Shown here: one piece after another, positions 8,926 to 18,768 of the stretch | Position numbering within the stretch: position 1 is the stretch's first letter | How the letters are laid out: every line of letters begins with the position of its first letter | Assembly: GCA_910577665.1 (NCBI GenBank) | Contig: CAJTOJ010000003.1 | Location: forward strand, 62,001 to 126,000 | Source: an uncultured Acetatifactor sp. | GTDB lineage: Bacteria; Bacillota; Clostridia; Lachnospirales; Lachnospiraceae | DNA length: 64,000 nt | Reading direction: 5' to 3' | Translations under genes and position numbers: made by a program | The notes under the pieces: model-generated | What the model was told of the DNA's origin: nothing | The model's input: the letters and a program-made list of their open reading frames with translations, nothing else | Database searches by the model: none

Positions 8926-9807
8926 ATGCCGAAAAATACGCTTATGCTGGAACTGCCCGAGGAAGCCATCACTGTGGATGACAAAGTGGCTGTGCTGCCC
9001 TTCTGGCAGGTAGATATCGGGAACCACCAACACCACTTCTTTGAGCTGGCCTATGTCACCGGCGGTTGTGCCCTGCACACTTTGAACGGAAATACTGCCA
9101 TGGTCCGGGAGGGGGACTACTTTATCATGGACTATGACAGCGTGCACAGCTATGCACAGACTGCCGATTTCACCCTCATCAACTGCATGTTCCTGCCGGA
9201 AGTCATTGATTATACCCTGCGGGGATGCAGAACTTTCGATGAACTGATGCGCGTGTGCCTAATGCGGTATTACAAACAATATTCGGGCCAGACCGCTGTC
9301 AACCGTGTCTTCCGGGATGATGACGGACGCATCCTACAGCTTCTCACAGGTGCCCAGACCGAATACCTGAACAAAAACGTGGGCTATACCGAAATCTTCC
9401 GGGGACGGCTAATGGAGATTCTGATTCTGACCATGCGCCGGGTGCTCAGCGGGGAAAGTGCGGAAAGCCAGGTCCTGCCCCAGAGTACCATTGTGCTGGA
9501 AGCCGTCCAGTATCTGGACACCCATTACTGTCACAAGGCATTGTTAGGGGATTTCTGCCAGGAATACCATTACAGTCTCCAGTATGTGTCCCGGAAGTTC
9601 AAACAGGAGACCGGTTTCACGGCCTCCGAATATCTCCAGAAAAAACGGCTGGAAAAAAGCTGTGAGCTGCTTATCTCCAGTGATTTGTCCATACAGGAAA
9701 TCGCACACCAGATCGGCTATGAGGATACCAGGTTCTTCAACCAGCTTTTCCATAAAAAGCTGCAGATGTCACCCCGGGAGTTTCGGAAAATGTCTGGAAA
9801 TAGCTAA
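8926..9807 (+). CDS. AraC family transcriptional regulator
   Basis: One-component sugar regulator of 293 aa. The N-terminal cupin-like sensing domain includes HHFFELAYVTGGCALHTLNG with candidate ligand-contacting His residues. The C-terminal ~100 residues form two helix-turn-helix motifs (GDFCQEYHYSLQYVSRKFKQETG; SIQEIAHQIGYEDTRFFNQLFHKKLQMSPREFRK). I chose the ATG at 8926 because AAAAGAGG lies 5 nt upstream; an in-frame GTG at 8857 has no good ribosome site. It is divergent from the glycan operon and presumably controls it. Confidence 0.9.
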   Translation: MPKNTLMLELPEEAITVDDKVAVLPFWQVDIGNHQHHFFELAYVTGGCALHTLNGNTAMVREGDYFIMDYDSVHSYAQTADFTLINCMFLPEVIDYTLRGCRTFDELMRVCLMRYYKQYSGQTAVNRVFRDDDGRILQLLTGAQTEYLNKNVGYTEIFRGRLMEILILTMRRVLSGESAESQVLPQSTIVLEAVQYLDTHYCHKALLGDFCQEYHYSLQYVSRKFKQETGFTASEYLQKKRLEKSCELLISSDLSIQEIAHQIGYEDTRFFNQLFHKKLQMSPREFRKMSGNS

Positions 9808-9851
9808 AAGAATCCTGTCAGACCAACAGGAATGCCCTAATGACAGATATA

Positions 9852-9895
9852 GGCAGCAGGGTGTTGATTTCCTTCTACCCTGCTGCCCTGTTTTC
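9852..9895 (+). terminator. Terminator after the AraC gene
   Basis: Perfect stem GGCAGCAGGG (9852-9861) / CCCTGCTGCC (9878-9887), followed on the plus strand by CTGTTTTCC. It separates the regulator from the convergent GH106-like gene. Confidence 0.7.
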
Positions 9896-9896
9896 C

Positions 9897-12800
9897 CTAT
9901 TTCGTGCTTTCCCTGACAAATGGCGCACTGAGTACCCCCATGGGTCTGATCTGATACGCATCCGACCAGGCCTCCCCTGTGGTCCGCCAGGAATCCGGCC
10001 CTATCCAGACCAGGTCATCGCCGATCATGTGCAGCTGTCCAAATCCGTTGTATCTGTGTCCCAGGCAGGTGACCTCAATTCGGTGCTTTCCCTTTTTGAG
10101 ATTTCGAAACAGGCACTCATGCGGAAGCAATGCCGCCATCTGTTCTTCTCCCCCGTCTACTGAAACCTTGACTGCGGCCCCTGCATAATAAGGAATCCTG
10201 ATACACCAGTCCATATCCCGGTCACAGATATCCTCCAGATAATAGGTCATATTACCTGTATAAAAAGGATAGCCCTGTCTGGTGTAGTCTCCCCAGAACA
10301 GCCGCTCTGGTTTCGGAACCACTTCCCTCTGGCTTCCTGCCAGCTGCACCCCGAATTCCCCAAGCAGATACATCCATTCCAGATTGGTGTCTTTCCCATA
10401 CTGTAAATATAGGATCAGTTCGTTTTCTCCTTTTTGTAACCCAGGCAGACGTACAGTGGTAATAGCCCTGTCTACGTAATACCCTACAGGCTCCATGCAG
10501 ATTTCCTGATCATTCAAAGTTCCCCTGTAATACTCCGGCTCTTCCAGGGCAAGAAGGCAACCACTTACCTCTGCCTGTGATGTGATGCTTGTGCGCAACC
10601 TGACCAGATGATCCCGGCAGTCAGCTTCCTTTCTCACATATGGCTGCTCCATCCGTTCCATCCGCAAGGGATAGCCCAGTCTTTCCCGCAGATCATTGTC
10701 TGCTTTGAGCAACTCGCATTCGCCGCAATACACTTCATCCCCCAGGGCATACTGGAACCTGTCCAGAAGCAGTACATTGGGTTCATTTGTTTCAAAGCCA
10801 GCCGGCTCACCTATCCTATGTTCCCGTTGTACCGCTGCCAGGGATGGCCGCTGTGTACGGTCAGGAGCCAGACAGATATCCCTGTCCTTTTCCACATCCG
10901 GTCTACGTGGAATGCCATTCCCAGGTTTTAAATGTAGCAACAAACTATCATCTCCATGCATATCATATGATATCCAGGTACTTCCATGCGCATAGCTGGC
11001 ATTGCATTCTTCCCAGGTTCCGGTCAGGGCATCACATTTCACCACCAGCCAGTCCCCCTTAATCCGGATCGTGATCTCCTCCGGTACATGCCTGGGTCTT
11101 CTCTCCCAGGTTCCCTTCTGCCTGGATCGCAGACCACCATAGGCTTGTGCCAGGAAGAGCCATCTGTCCTCTCCCTCCTGACGGAACTGATGCAGGTAGT
11201 TCTCTGTCCTGATGCCATCCTTCCCTGTAATTTCCAATTCCCTCCAGGGTTCCAGGGCCTTTAGCAATTCCTGCTTTTGCACCGGTATCCACCGGCATGC
11301 TTCCACCAGTTCCTGTAACTGCCTTTCCGGTCGGCATGCCACATATCCGGGCACAGTTCCACATAAAAGGATGTGCCCGCCTACCTTTTGGAATTGCACC
11401 AGTCTCTGAAGCGTATGGGGGCGCAGATGACGACAGTCCGGCACCAGGAGCACATCATATTGCATTTCCCCACATACGAAGCCATGCGGATCTTCCGGCC
11501 ATTCAAATTCCTCCAGCAACGCCTCCGAAATGTAGTCAAAGTCGATTCCGTTTGTCAGCATCCACTCAGTCATGTTGTGAAAGTCCGTCTCCAGCTGTTC
11601 CCTGTTTGCCGCCCCTTGCACTGTGTTTCCTTGATACAGCCACATAGTCTCAATAGGATGGATCATCCCCACATGCACCAACGGCTTACCCCTGGTCAGG
11701 CAATAACTCACCCTGGCAAAATAGTCCTCCAGATAAGCAAAATCCTTATACCAGGGAGACTGCCATCCGATTGCCGCCGGATAGTCCCGCTTTGATTCCC
11801 CTGCCATGGAAGCCCAGGCCAGATGGTGGACCCTGGTGGTAACCCCCAGTGCTGCCTGCCAGTCCCCAGCCAGCTTATACCCTTGAAACCCAAAATCCCA
11901 CTGTGTCACCCCATACAGTTCGCTCAATACCCCTTCCCTGCCATACTGATGGGCCACACTGGATGCCTGCTTTACCGAAGAAAATTCTCTGTGGTCACAC
12001 AGATTGTCTATGCCGGGCAGATGGAATTCCCGGTAGCACTGCATAGCCTCTCCCACGGTACCGGCCTGGCCTGCCAGGCTCTCCTCCCCCAGAATATGGC
12101 CTGTGGAGAGAATACCGTGTTCCTGGCACCATTTCCCAATGGTTCCGCAAAAAGCCCATGCAAACTGTCCGGCACATACCTCATACAGATAATACCGCTC
12201 CGGGGATACCTCCCTGGATTTCCGGTTCCACACCATATCCGGTATAGCAAGGTAAAAGTCCAGTCCGCTTTTCTGTCCATACAGCCAGGGCAGCTCTTCT
12301 GTATAAGGCAGGCTGATCTGCCCTTTTTGCCCACACAGATCCACTCCCCAGATATGAGGTTCATCCGTAAAGATGGCCGGAACGGATTTCCCGAATGCCT
12401 CTTGGAGTACGGAGGCATACTTCTCGTGGGTTCTGGCCAGAAACGTCTCTGTGGCCGTTTGATTCAAGGTATCCACGTAGGTCTGGTTATTACACCAGGA
12501 GGATTCTTCTGCCAGTACCTCGTATAGATACCAGATCGTTCCGCCAGCCTCCGGCACTTCTTCCCCTGGCTCCATCATCCGGAATTCTTTCAAATAGCCC
12601 TCTTCCAGCACGATATCGTATTGTTTCAGCAGGCAGCCCGCTGTTTTTTCATTCCTTTCCTGTTTCTCCAGAAAGTCTTCTCTGGAATCCGAGATATCTT
12701 CCCTCTTCTTTGTGGTCAGCAGCAGGCTCCTGGCCCTGAATGCAATGGTTTTCGTTACTTCTCCCCCGGCAATACCAGAAGCATATCTGTCTTCGTCATA

Positions 12801-13073
12801 AAGCCAGCACAGCATCCCGTTCTCCCTGGCCTTCTGTTCACAATAGCTGACCAGTTTCAGGAAATCATCATCCAGGTACTGGTTTTTCAGTCCTACCCTA
12901 ACATGGATATGGAATCCGCCCATCCCCATCTCTTTGAAAAGAGGAATCTGTTCCTCTATCATTTCCCTGGTAACAAGACAATTCCATGACCAGAACGGCG
13001 CCCCCCGGTAACAGGCATCCGGATTCTTAAAACCCGCTTCCGACCATTTTGTTTTTGAACTTGTATACAGCAT
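9897..13073 (-). CDS. GH106-like glycosyl hydrolase (putative alpha-L-rhamnosidase)
   Basis: Large 1058-aa protein. The start is typical of GH106-like enzymes: a catalytic TIM barrel opening with RGAPFWSWN (about 23-31), QIPLFKEMGMGGFHIHVRVGL, and a DED motif near 97. Several jelly-roll-like segments follow towards the C-terminus (for example GGEEQMAALLPHECLFRNLKKGKHRIEV). No signal peptide, so it is probably cytoplasmic. GGAGG precedes the ATG by about 8 nt. It ends an operon encoding a two-component system and sugar importer, which supports action on an imported rhamnogalacturonan fragment. GH106 membership rests on overall resemblance; activity on another sugar is possible. Confidence 0.72.
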   Translation of the reverse strand: MLYTSSKTKWSEAGFKNPDACYRGAPFWSWNCLVTREMIEEQIPLFKEMGMGGFHIHVRVGLKNQYLDDDFLKLVSYCEQKARENGMLCWLYDEDRYASGIAGGEVTKTIAFRARSLLLTTKKREDISDSREDFLEKQERNEKTAGCLLKQYDIVLEEGYLKEFRMMEPGEEVPEAGGTIWYLYEVLAEESSWCNNQTYVDTLNQTATETFLARTHEKYASVLQEAFGKSVPAIFTDEPHIWGVDLCGQKGQISLPYTEELPWLYGQKSGLDFYLAIPDMVWNRKSREVSPERYYLYEVCAGQFAWAFCGTIGKWCQEHGILSTGHILGEESLAGQAGTVGEAMQCYREFHLPGIDNLCDHREFSSVKQASSVAHQYGREGVLSELYGVTQWDFGFQGYKLAGDWQAALGVTTRVHHLAWASMAGESKRDYPAAIGWQSPWYKDFAYLEDYFARVSYCLTRGKPLVHVGMIHPIETMWLYQGNTVQGAANREQLETDFHNMTEWMLTNGIDFDYISEALLEEFEWPEDPHGFVCGEMQYDVLLVPDCRHLRPHTLQRLVQFQKVGGHILLCGTVPGYVACRPERQLQELVEACRWIPVQKQELLKALEPWRELEITGKDGIRTENYLHQFRQEGEDRWLFLAQAYGGLRSRQKGTWERRPRHVPEEITIRIKGDWLVVKCDALTGTWEECNASYAHGSTWISYDMHGDDSLLLHLKPGNGIPRRPDVEKDRDICLAPDRTQRPSLAAVQREHRIGEPAGFETNEPNVLLLDRFQYALGDEVYCGECELLKADNDLRERLGYPLRMERMEQPYVRKEADCRDHLVRLRTSITSQAEVSGCLLALEEPEYYRGTLNDQEICMEPVGYYVDRAITTVRLPGLQKGENELILYLQYGKDTNLEWMYLLGEFGVQLAGSQREVVPKPERLFWGDYTRQGYPFYTGNMTYYLEDICDRDMDWCIRIPYYAGAAVKVSVDGGEEQMAALLPHECLFRNLKKGKHRIEVTCLGHRYNGFGQLHMIGDDLVWIGPDSWRTTGEAWSDAYQIRPMGVLSAPFVRESTK

Positions 13074-13126
13074 GTCTGCTTTCCTCCATTTAGCCCTCTT
13101 CCTGTTTATACCTACAAGTACCTGCC

Positions 13127-14020
13127 TTATCCCTTTACACTTCCCAGAGTCAGACCCGTTGTAAAATATTTCTGTAGAAACGGATAGACCAGCATCAGCG
13201 GTATAACAGAAATGAATATCTGCGCCGATTTCATATTGGTATCATTCACCTGGGTCAGTTCCATAATCGTCTTCAGGTCACTTGTCCTAAGCGCTTCTGT
13301 AGTAGAGACCACCAGGGTCTGCAGATAAGACTGCAACGGATAATTCTGGGTATAATTGGAATAGATCAATCCCTCAAACCAGGAATTCCAGTGCCATATC
13401 AGACTAAACAGAGTCACCGTGGCAATGGACGGCTTAGAAAGGGGCAGGAAAATACGTATCAGTACCTGGAACTGGTTGGCACCATCCAGCCTGGCCGATT
13501 CCTCCAGCTCCTCTGGAATCCCGCGGAAAAAATTCATCAGCACAATGCAGGAAAAAATCGGCACTGCACCGGGCAGAACCAGGGACCAGATTGTATCAAT
13601 CAGCCCTGTCTTCGCAACAATAAAATAGGTGGGCATCAGTCCTCCATTGAATAACATGGCCACCAGCATAAAAGCCACATAGTACTTCCGGGCTGGAAAT
13701 GCATGGTCTGATTTTGACAAGGGATATGCCACCAGTATGGTCATGACCACATTCAAGGGAACTCCCAGTAACACCCTTTTTGCGCTGACCATAACAGATG
13801 TCCAGAACTCTTTATTCTTCAACACATATTCATAGGCCCTGGTAGTAAAGTCCACCGGGAGCAGAAAAACACGGTTCTCAATAATGGCCTGGGAAGAACT
13901 GAAGGACATGGCTAACAGATTCAGCAGTGGAATCATACAGCTTAAAGTAATCACCGCCACAATTACATAGTTCAAACACAGGAACACCTTTCTTCCTTTT
14001 GATTTTCTGGTTTTTTCCAT
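13127..14020 (-). CDS. Sugar ABC transporter permease (LplC type)
   Basis: CUT1 permease of 297 aa, MalG/LplC class. The EAA loop reads ELEESARLDGANQFQVLIRI and the C-terminus FLQKYFTTGLTLGSVKG matches the class. Six membrane segments are likely. It starts 12 bp after the partner permease stops, behind a GGAGGG ribosome site, and is followed by the GH106-like gene. No cognate ATPase is encoded nearby. Confidence 0.93.
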   Translation of the reverse strand: MEKTRKSKGRKVFLCLNYVIVAVITLSCMIPLLNLLAMSFSSSQAIIENRVFLLPVDFTTRAYEYVLKNKEFWTSVMVSAKRVLLGVPLNVVMTILVAYPLSKSDHAFPARKYYVAFMLVAMLFNGGLMPTYFIVAKTGLIDTIWSLVLPGAVPIFSCIVLMNFFRGIPEELEESARLDGANQFQVLIRIFLPLSKPSIATVTLFSLIWHWNSWFEGLIYSNYTQNYPLQSYLQTLVVSTTEALRTSDLKTIMELTQVNDTNMKSAQIFISVIPLMLVYPFLQKYFTTGLTLGSVKG

Positions 14021-14032
14021 CTGATTTCCCTC

Positions 14033-14971
14033 CTACCAGACTTTGTAGCCTGCATATCGATCCGCCAGCCTGTAACCCGCAAGCACCAGAATACATGACA
14101 CAATGGATTTCAAGAGTCCGATTGCCGCTGACAGGGAATACTGTTTGTTCACCAGTCCCATCCGGTAGACCAGAGTATCAATGATGTCCCCCGATGCATA
14201 CACAGCAGGACTATACAGATTAAATATCTGGTCAAAACCTGCGTTCAACACGTTTCCGATGGACAGAATTGTCATCAGCGCTATAAACGGAGCGATACCG
14301 GGCAATGTTACATGGACAGTCTGTTTCCATCGTCCAGCCCCATCTATGGCCGCAGCCTCATACAGGGATGGATCGATTCCTGTCAGTGCTGCCAGATAGA
14401 CAATGGAATTGTAGCCAAAGCCCTTCCAGATATCACTTACCACAATGGTTCCCTGAAAGGTAGCATTGGTTCCCAGAAAATAGACAGGTTCCTTGATCAG
14501 CCCCAGATTTAAAAGTACCGTGTTCAGGAATCCCGGCTCACTGGCTGCACTTCCTGGTGACAGGAACTTAATCAAGATGCCTGCCACAATCACCCAGGAC
14601 AGAAAATAAGGCAGATATGTAATTGTCTGCACAGTGCGCTTAAACCACTTTACCCGGATCTCATTCAGCAACAGGGCAAATACAATGGGAACCATCAGAT
14701 TTCCTGCAATTTTCCAGACTGCGATCACCACTGTATTGCGAAGGGCAGGCAGTGTATCCGGAAGCCTCCACAATCTGATGAAATTTTTAAATCCTACAAA
14801 CTCCGAACCAAAGAAACCTTTTCCCGGCTGGAAATTCTGAAATGCCATCAGAATCCCCGCCGGAATCGGCAGCACATTGTAGAGAAAGAGAAGTGCCACC
14901 GGGAAAAATAGCATTGCATGAAACAGAAAGGTACTGCTGTTTCTATATCTTCTTTTCTTTGTGTGTGTCAT
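14033..14971 (-). CDS. Sugar ABC transporter permease (LplB type)
   Basis: CUT1 permease of 312 aa. The first membrane helix (AMLFFPVALLFLYNVLPIPAGI) is followed by FQNFQPGKGFFGSEFVGFKNFIRLW, typical for LplB proteins. The EAA loop reads LYEAAAIDGAGRWKQTVHV. GGGAGG lies 7-8 nt before the ATG. It pairs with the permease encoded next, and is separated from the upstream binding-protein gene by a terminator-like hairpin. Confidence 0.92.
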   Translation of the reverse strand: MTHTKKRRYRNSSTFLFHAMLFFPVALLFLYNVLPIPAGILMAFQNFQPGKGFFGSEFVGFKNFIRLWRLPDTLPALRNTVVIAVWKIAGNLMVPIVFALLLNEIRVKWFKRTVQTITYLPYFLSWVIVAGILIKFLSPGSAASEPGFLNTVLLNLGLIKEPVYFLGTNATFQGTIVVSDIWKGFGYNSIVYLAALTGIDPSLYEAAAIDGAGRWKQTVHVTLPGIAPFIALMTILSIGNVLNAGFDQIFNLYSPAVYASGDIIDTLVYRMGLVNKQYSLSAAIGLLKSIVSCILVLAGYRLADRYAGYKVW

Positions 14972-15003
14972 TGATATACCTCCCTAACCCAGACAAACCC
15001 GGC

Positions 15004-15042
15004 AAAAAGGTGATGAAACACATTTCTGCCCTTCATCACCTT
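15004..15042 (-). terminator. Attenuator-like hairpin between binding-protein and permease genes
   Basis: Perfect 11-bp stem AAGGTGATGAA (15007-15017) / TTCATCACCTT (15032-15042), with a T run on the minus strand at 15008-15004. Its place inside the operon suggests partial termination, giving more binding protein than permease. Confidence 0.75.
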
Positions 15043-15075
15043 ATCCTTTCCTGTAATCTATAGAGCCTTTAACAT

Positions 15076-16842
15076 TTAATTTGAATCTGCCCAGGCCTGC
15101 GCATCGTCAATGACATCCTGCCCTCCCAATGCATACCAGGTCTGCAAGAAGGTATCATAGCTGTCCACTGGTTCTCCGGTAATGATCTTGGCAATGGTCT
15201 CCACAGTCAGCTTCTTAAGAGTTGATGCATTTTCTGCCATACTGTCGCTGGGCAGGAAATTGTATGCGGAATACACAAACCGGTCCTTCCGGATCATCTC
15301 ATCCAGGGCCGCATAAGATCCCTGGGGATCCCCAAATACTGTGTACAATGCGATTCCAGAGGAAATCTCCGGATCCTCCGGATCAAATGCCTCCGTGCCC
15401 TTTGCATCCAGGTATTTCTTCATATTCGTATAATCACCCTGCTGTTCTGCGTTCAGCTGACTGGTATCGCCACTGCTCAATGCGGCAGATACCAGTTTAT
15501 AATTGTCATAGTTCTTCAGAGGAGCCAGTGTCTGCGTAATCGCACATTTCCATCCGGTAGAAACTCCCGTATTGCCATAATATTTGAAAAACTCTTCCTC
15601 ACTCTCCGGATAACAAAGCTTCTGTACACTCAAGTTCATCAGTTTAATCAGTACTTCCGGATTCTCACATTTGCTGCTGACACAGTAGACACTCTCTATG
15701 GCAGGATTCAGCAACGACCTGCTGCCACCCGTACCCAGTCCATCGGGAACTGGCGCGGATACAATATGCACATCGGGACTGTTCTGGGCTGCATTGCTGC
15801 CTGCCACCATGCCACCCCACATAGGGCCGAACCAGATCCCGCACCGGCCTGCGCCCGTCTCCTCAAAAATGGAATTGGCGTCCATGGTGATAAAATTCTT
15901 TGCCAGGGAACCATCCGCATACATATCCTGTAACAGTTGAAGACCTGCCTTCATACCCTCCGCATTGGTGCCACCCCAGGTAACCTTTCCTTTCTCATAT
16001 TCCACAAAAGCCATGCCATCCGTTCCGGGATAAGCACCGAAGCCTGCAAAAATAGCACTGGTATCCCCCACGGAATTGGAGAGAATATTCATGCCATCAA
16101 TGGCCAGGCCATAGGTATCATCTGCCCCGTTCTGGTCCGGGTCATCATAAGTAAATGCATGAGCCACTTCCTTCAGTTCCTCCATAGTAGCAGGAATCGC
16201 CAGTCCCAGATTATCCAGCCAGTCCTGTCGGATAAACATAACCGGTACGGAGTCGTAACTGCTTCCCATCTTAGGAAGCCCATACATCCTGCCATCAATT
16301 GTCACATAACTTAAAGCCAGCCCTCCATCCACATTCAAATACTCTTTCAGTTCTTCGCTTGCATACTCCTGGAATACATCCGTGATATCGGCGACCACAT
16401 CTGTCTGGGCATAATTGACAAAATCTGATGTGGATGCCCCGAAGACATCGGGATAATTTCCTGACATGATGGCAGTGGACATTTTTGTCTCCCCCTGGGT
16501 GCTATCCACTTCATAGAGAATCTCCGGAATGATGTTGTGCTCCCGGTACAATCGCGCCCAGTTGTTCTCCGTAGCGCTCTCCCCCTCCACGTAGGAGAAA
16601 TCCGCCGCATAGCTTAAGCCGATTTTAATGGTCACAGGTTCGGCGTATCCATATAAATCTTTCTCCCCCTGCACTGCCGGGGATGCATCCGGCTCTTCCT
16701 GTAGATTTCCGGATTGTTCTGTCTTCGGGTCAGCAGATGTGCCCTCCGAAGAATTTCCATTGGAATCCGGGCTGCCGCATGCTGTCATACTCCCAGCCAA
16801 AGCCAGTGACACGAAAAGCGATAGTATCTTTCTCATTTTCAT
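15076..16842 (-). CDS. Extracellular sugar-binding lipoprotein
   Basis: Substrate-capturing lipoprotein of the second sugar importer, 588 aa from the start MKMRKILSLFVSLALAGSMTACGSP. The lipobox SMTAC puts the lipidated Cys near residue 22. A Ser/Glu-rich linker (about 25-60) precedes a large type 1 binding-protein domain. I took 16842 because GGAGGG lies 6 nt upstream; the open frame extends further but has no ribosome site there. It follows the YesN regulator gene and precedes two permeases, so it is probably the main target of that two-component system. Confidence 0.91.
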   Translation of the reverse strand: MKMRKILSLFVSLALAGSMTACGSPDSNGNSSEGTSADPKTEQSGNLQEEPDASPAVQGEKDLYGYAEPVTIKIGLSYAADFSYVEGESATENNWARLYREHNIIPEILYEVDSTQGETKMSTAIMSGNYPDVFGASTSDFVNYAQTDVVADITDVFQEYASEELKEYLNVDGGLALSYVTIDGRMYGLPKMGSSYDSVPVMFIRQDWLDNLGLAIPATMEELKEVAHAFTYDDPDQNGADDTYGLAIDGMNILSNSVGDTSAIFAGFGAYPGTDGMAFVEYEKGKVTWGGTNAEGMKAGLQLLQDMYADGSLAKNFITMDANSIFEETGAGRCGIWFGPMWGGMVAGSNAAQNSPDVHIVSAPVPDGLGTGGSRSLLNPAIESVYCVSSKCENPEVLIKLMNLSVQKLCYPESEEEFFKYYGNTGVSTGWKCAITQTLAPLKNYDNYKLVSAALSSGDTSQLNAEQQGDYTNMKKYLDAKGTEAFDPEDPEISSGIALYTVFGDPQGSYAALDEMIRKDRFVYSAYNFLPSDSMAENASTLKKLTVETIAKIITGEPVDSYDTFLQTWYALGGQDVIDDAQAWADSN

Positions 16843-16870
16843 AGGTTTCCCTCCTTTATGAACTGACTTT

Positions 16871-16899
16871 ATTATAAAGCCGGGGATTCCTGACATCCA
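16871..16899 (-). promoter_or_regulatory. Possible promoter of the second binding-protein gene
   Basis: Perfect minus-strand TATAAT (16876-16871) with a weak -35 TGGATG 17 bp upstream. A weak -35 fits an activator-dependent promoter, consistent with the adjacent YesN gene. Confidence 0.45.
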
Positions 16900-17018
16900 T
16901 ATACATATCATGACATCCTTAACATCCCTTTACCTCCTGGACGCAGGCATTCATGATCCGGTCATTCTGCGCAGATTCCCAGAAAATGTCTCTTACCTAT
17001 GCAATGCTCTTGCCTGTG

Positions 17019-17035
17019 CAATTTCCGGGAAATTG
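17019..17035. repeat. Palindrome after the response-regulator gene
   Basis: CAATTTCC-G-GGAAATTG lies just past the YesN stop codon. It has no T-run in the minus direction, so it could be a weak 3' hairpin or a protein-binding site. Confidence 0.4.
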
Positions 17036-17038
17036 TTT

Positions 17039-18664
17039 TTACTTATGCAGTTCCCTATATTCCGCCGGAGAGATTCCCGCATAACTGCGGAAAGTTCTGG
17101 CAAAAGACTGTGCAGACGGATACCCTGCCTCCTCGCCGATATCCTGTATCTTCCGGTTCGTCTGCACCAGCAGTCTCTCCGCCAGTTCCATGCGCTTCTG
17201 ATACACATAATCCGAAATACTTATCTTTGTGTTCTGCTTGAACAGCCTGGACAGATAACTGGCGTTAAAGCCCCCCACCTGGGCAAGCCTGGTCAGAGTC
17301 AGATCCCCGGACAGGTTCCCGGCAATATAATCCAGTACCCGCTGCAATGCCCTGTCCGACAGGACATGCTCATTCTCTCCCAGCAGGTCAAAAACAGCCA
17401 CAGACACTTCAAATAAATACCTGGCCGCCTCTGTCCAGGAATCATGTTCATCCACTTTTGTCAGTTTATACAGGCCTATACTAAAAGCAATCTTCTCATT
17501 CAGCTTTCCATCATTGATAAACTGTAACAGCATAACCGATATACTATAATAGAGTTCCAGGGCACGGGTATCATGTCTGCTTATTGTCTTCACCAGTTCT
17601 TCACACAACTGATCCAGTAGTTCAAAATAAGACATCCTTCTTTGCAGTTCCAGATAGGATTTCAGCAGCGGAACTCTATGGATAGCGTCTGTCTGCTTCT
17701 CCTCCTTCTTCTCTGCCCCGAAGGTCTCCGCATGCACCACCACCTCCTGTTCCCCTCCCAGATATCCTACCAGGATCTGTCTCAGACCGGCATATACCCC
17801 TGCTATTGAGCCATAACAGGCAGGAGTCGATGCAATGACAGCTGAGAATCTCCTGTGGCAGCATTTGCGGAAACTGACCTGGGCATACTCCACTGCCCCC
17901 TTCCACACAGCAAATACGCGGTTCCAGTCCCCATTTCTGCTGTCCATGGGCTGTATCAGCAACAGGGACTGCCCGTTCTCCAGCCTGTGCAGATACGCCT
18001 GTAGATCCTGGGGCAGGTTCCTCCTAAGCATCCGGTAGAGCACTTCCACTTCCTCTTCCCTGTGATATCCCCTTTCCTCCTCCGCAGCATCGATCCTCAC
18101 CAGTGTCACCAGAAACGAATCCAGGATCCTTACAGGGAATCCCAGGCGCTCTGCCCGCTTTCTGATCTCATCAGAAGAATCCGCTACCCCCTTCAACAAA
18201 TCGTCAACGAACTCCCTGTGCATCCAGCACCGGGCTTTTTCCAGATCTTCCTGCCGGGTCTGGTTCAAATTCTCCTGTTCCAGTTCCATCCTGAATTCAT
18301 CCAGAGCATCCCCGACAGCCTGCTTGATCACTTCATCCCTTTCGCTTTTCAATATAAAGCGCACATCCTTATGGTTGATGATCTTATACATATCATCAAA
18401 ATTCCGATAACCTGTCAAAAATATAGTCTTACACCTTGGCCAGTTATCCTTGATCTTCTGAAACAAGGTAATCCCATCCATCCCCGGCATACGCACATCT
18501 GTGAGCACCACGTCAAAGTTTACACGGTTTAACAGTTCCAACGCGTTTGCCGCCGATGAGGCCGGATAGACATCAATTTCCCTGTCGAACTCATATCTGA
18601 ACATTTCTTCCAGCCAGGCCAGCGCGTCATATTCATCGTCAACAATCAACAAGTTCTGGTTCAT
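17039..18664 (-). CDS. YesN-type response regulator (REC + AraC HTH)
   Basis: Cytoplasmic DNA-binding response regulator, 541 aa. The REC domain (1-120) starts NLLIVDDEYDALAWLEEM and has the phospho-acceptor Asp56 in VVLTDVRMPGMDG. The last ~100 residues are an AraC-type double helix-turn-helix (LTRLAQVGGFNASYLSRLFKQ; IQDIGEEAGYPSAQSFARTFRSYAGISPAEYRE). The middle ~300 residues resemble the YesN linker. I chose 18664 because GGAGGTG precedes MNQNLLIVDDE; the open frame extends upstream into the kinase gene without a matching domain. Partner of the YesM kinase; likely activates the sugar operon downstream. Confidence 0.92.
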   Translation of the reverse strand: MNQNLLIVDDEYDALAWLEEMFRYEFDREIDVYPASSAANALELLNRVNFDVVLTDVRMPGMDGITLFQKIKDNWPRCKTIFLTGYRNFDDMYKIINHKDVRFILKSERDEVIKQAVGDALDEFRMELEQENLNQTRQEDLEKARCWMHREFVDDLLKGVADSSDEIRKRAERLGFPVRILDSFLVTLVRIDAAEEERGYHREEEVEVLYRMLRRNLPQDLQAYLHRLENGQSLLLIQPMDSRNGDWNRVFAVWKGAVEYAQVSFRKCCHRRFSAVIASTPACYGSIAGVYAGLRQILVGYLGGEQEVVVHAETFGAEKKEEKQTDAIHRVPLLKSYLELQRRMSYFELLDQLCEELVKTISRHDTRALELYYSISVMLLQFINDGKLNEKIAFSIGLYKLTKVDEHDSWTEAARYLFEVSVAVFDLLGENEHVLSDRALQRVLDYIAGNLSGDLTLTRLAQVGGFNASYLSRLFKQNTKISISDYVYQKRMELAERLLVQTNRKIQDIGEEAGYPSAQSFARTFRSYAGISPAEYRELHK

Positions 18665-18768
18665 CTGACACCTCCCTCTATGAGTCAAAACCCTGCTCCA
18701 GGCAACAGGACATCCGGCTTGCAACGCTAAAAAGCAGCAGGGTATCCCTGGCATGCTGTCTGCATTTG

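Noticed and set aside
17019..17035. Terminator after the YesN gene
   Set aside because: The T-run is on the plus-strand side only, so it cannot end the minus-strand transcript.
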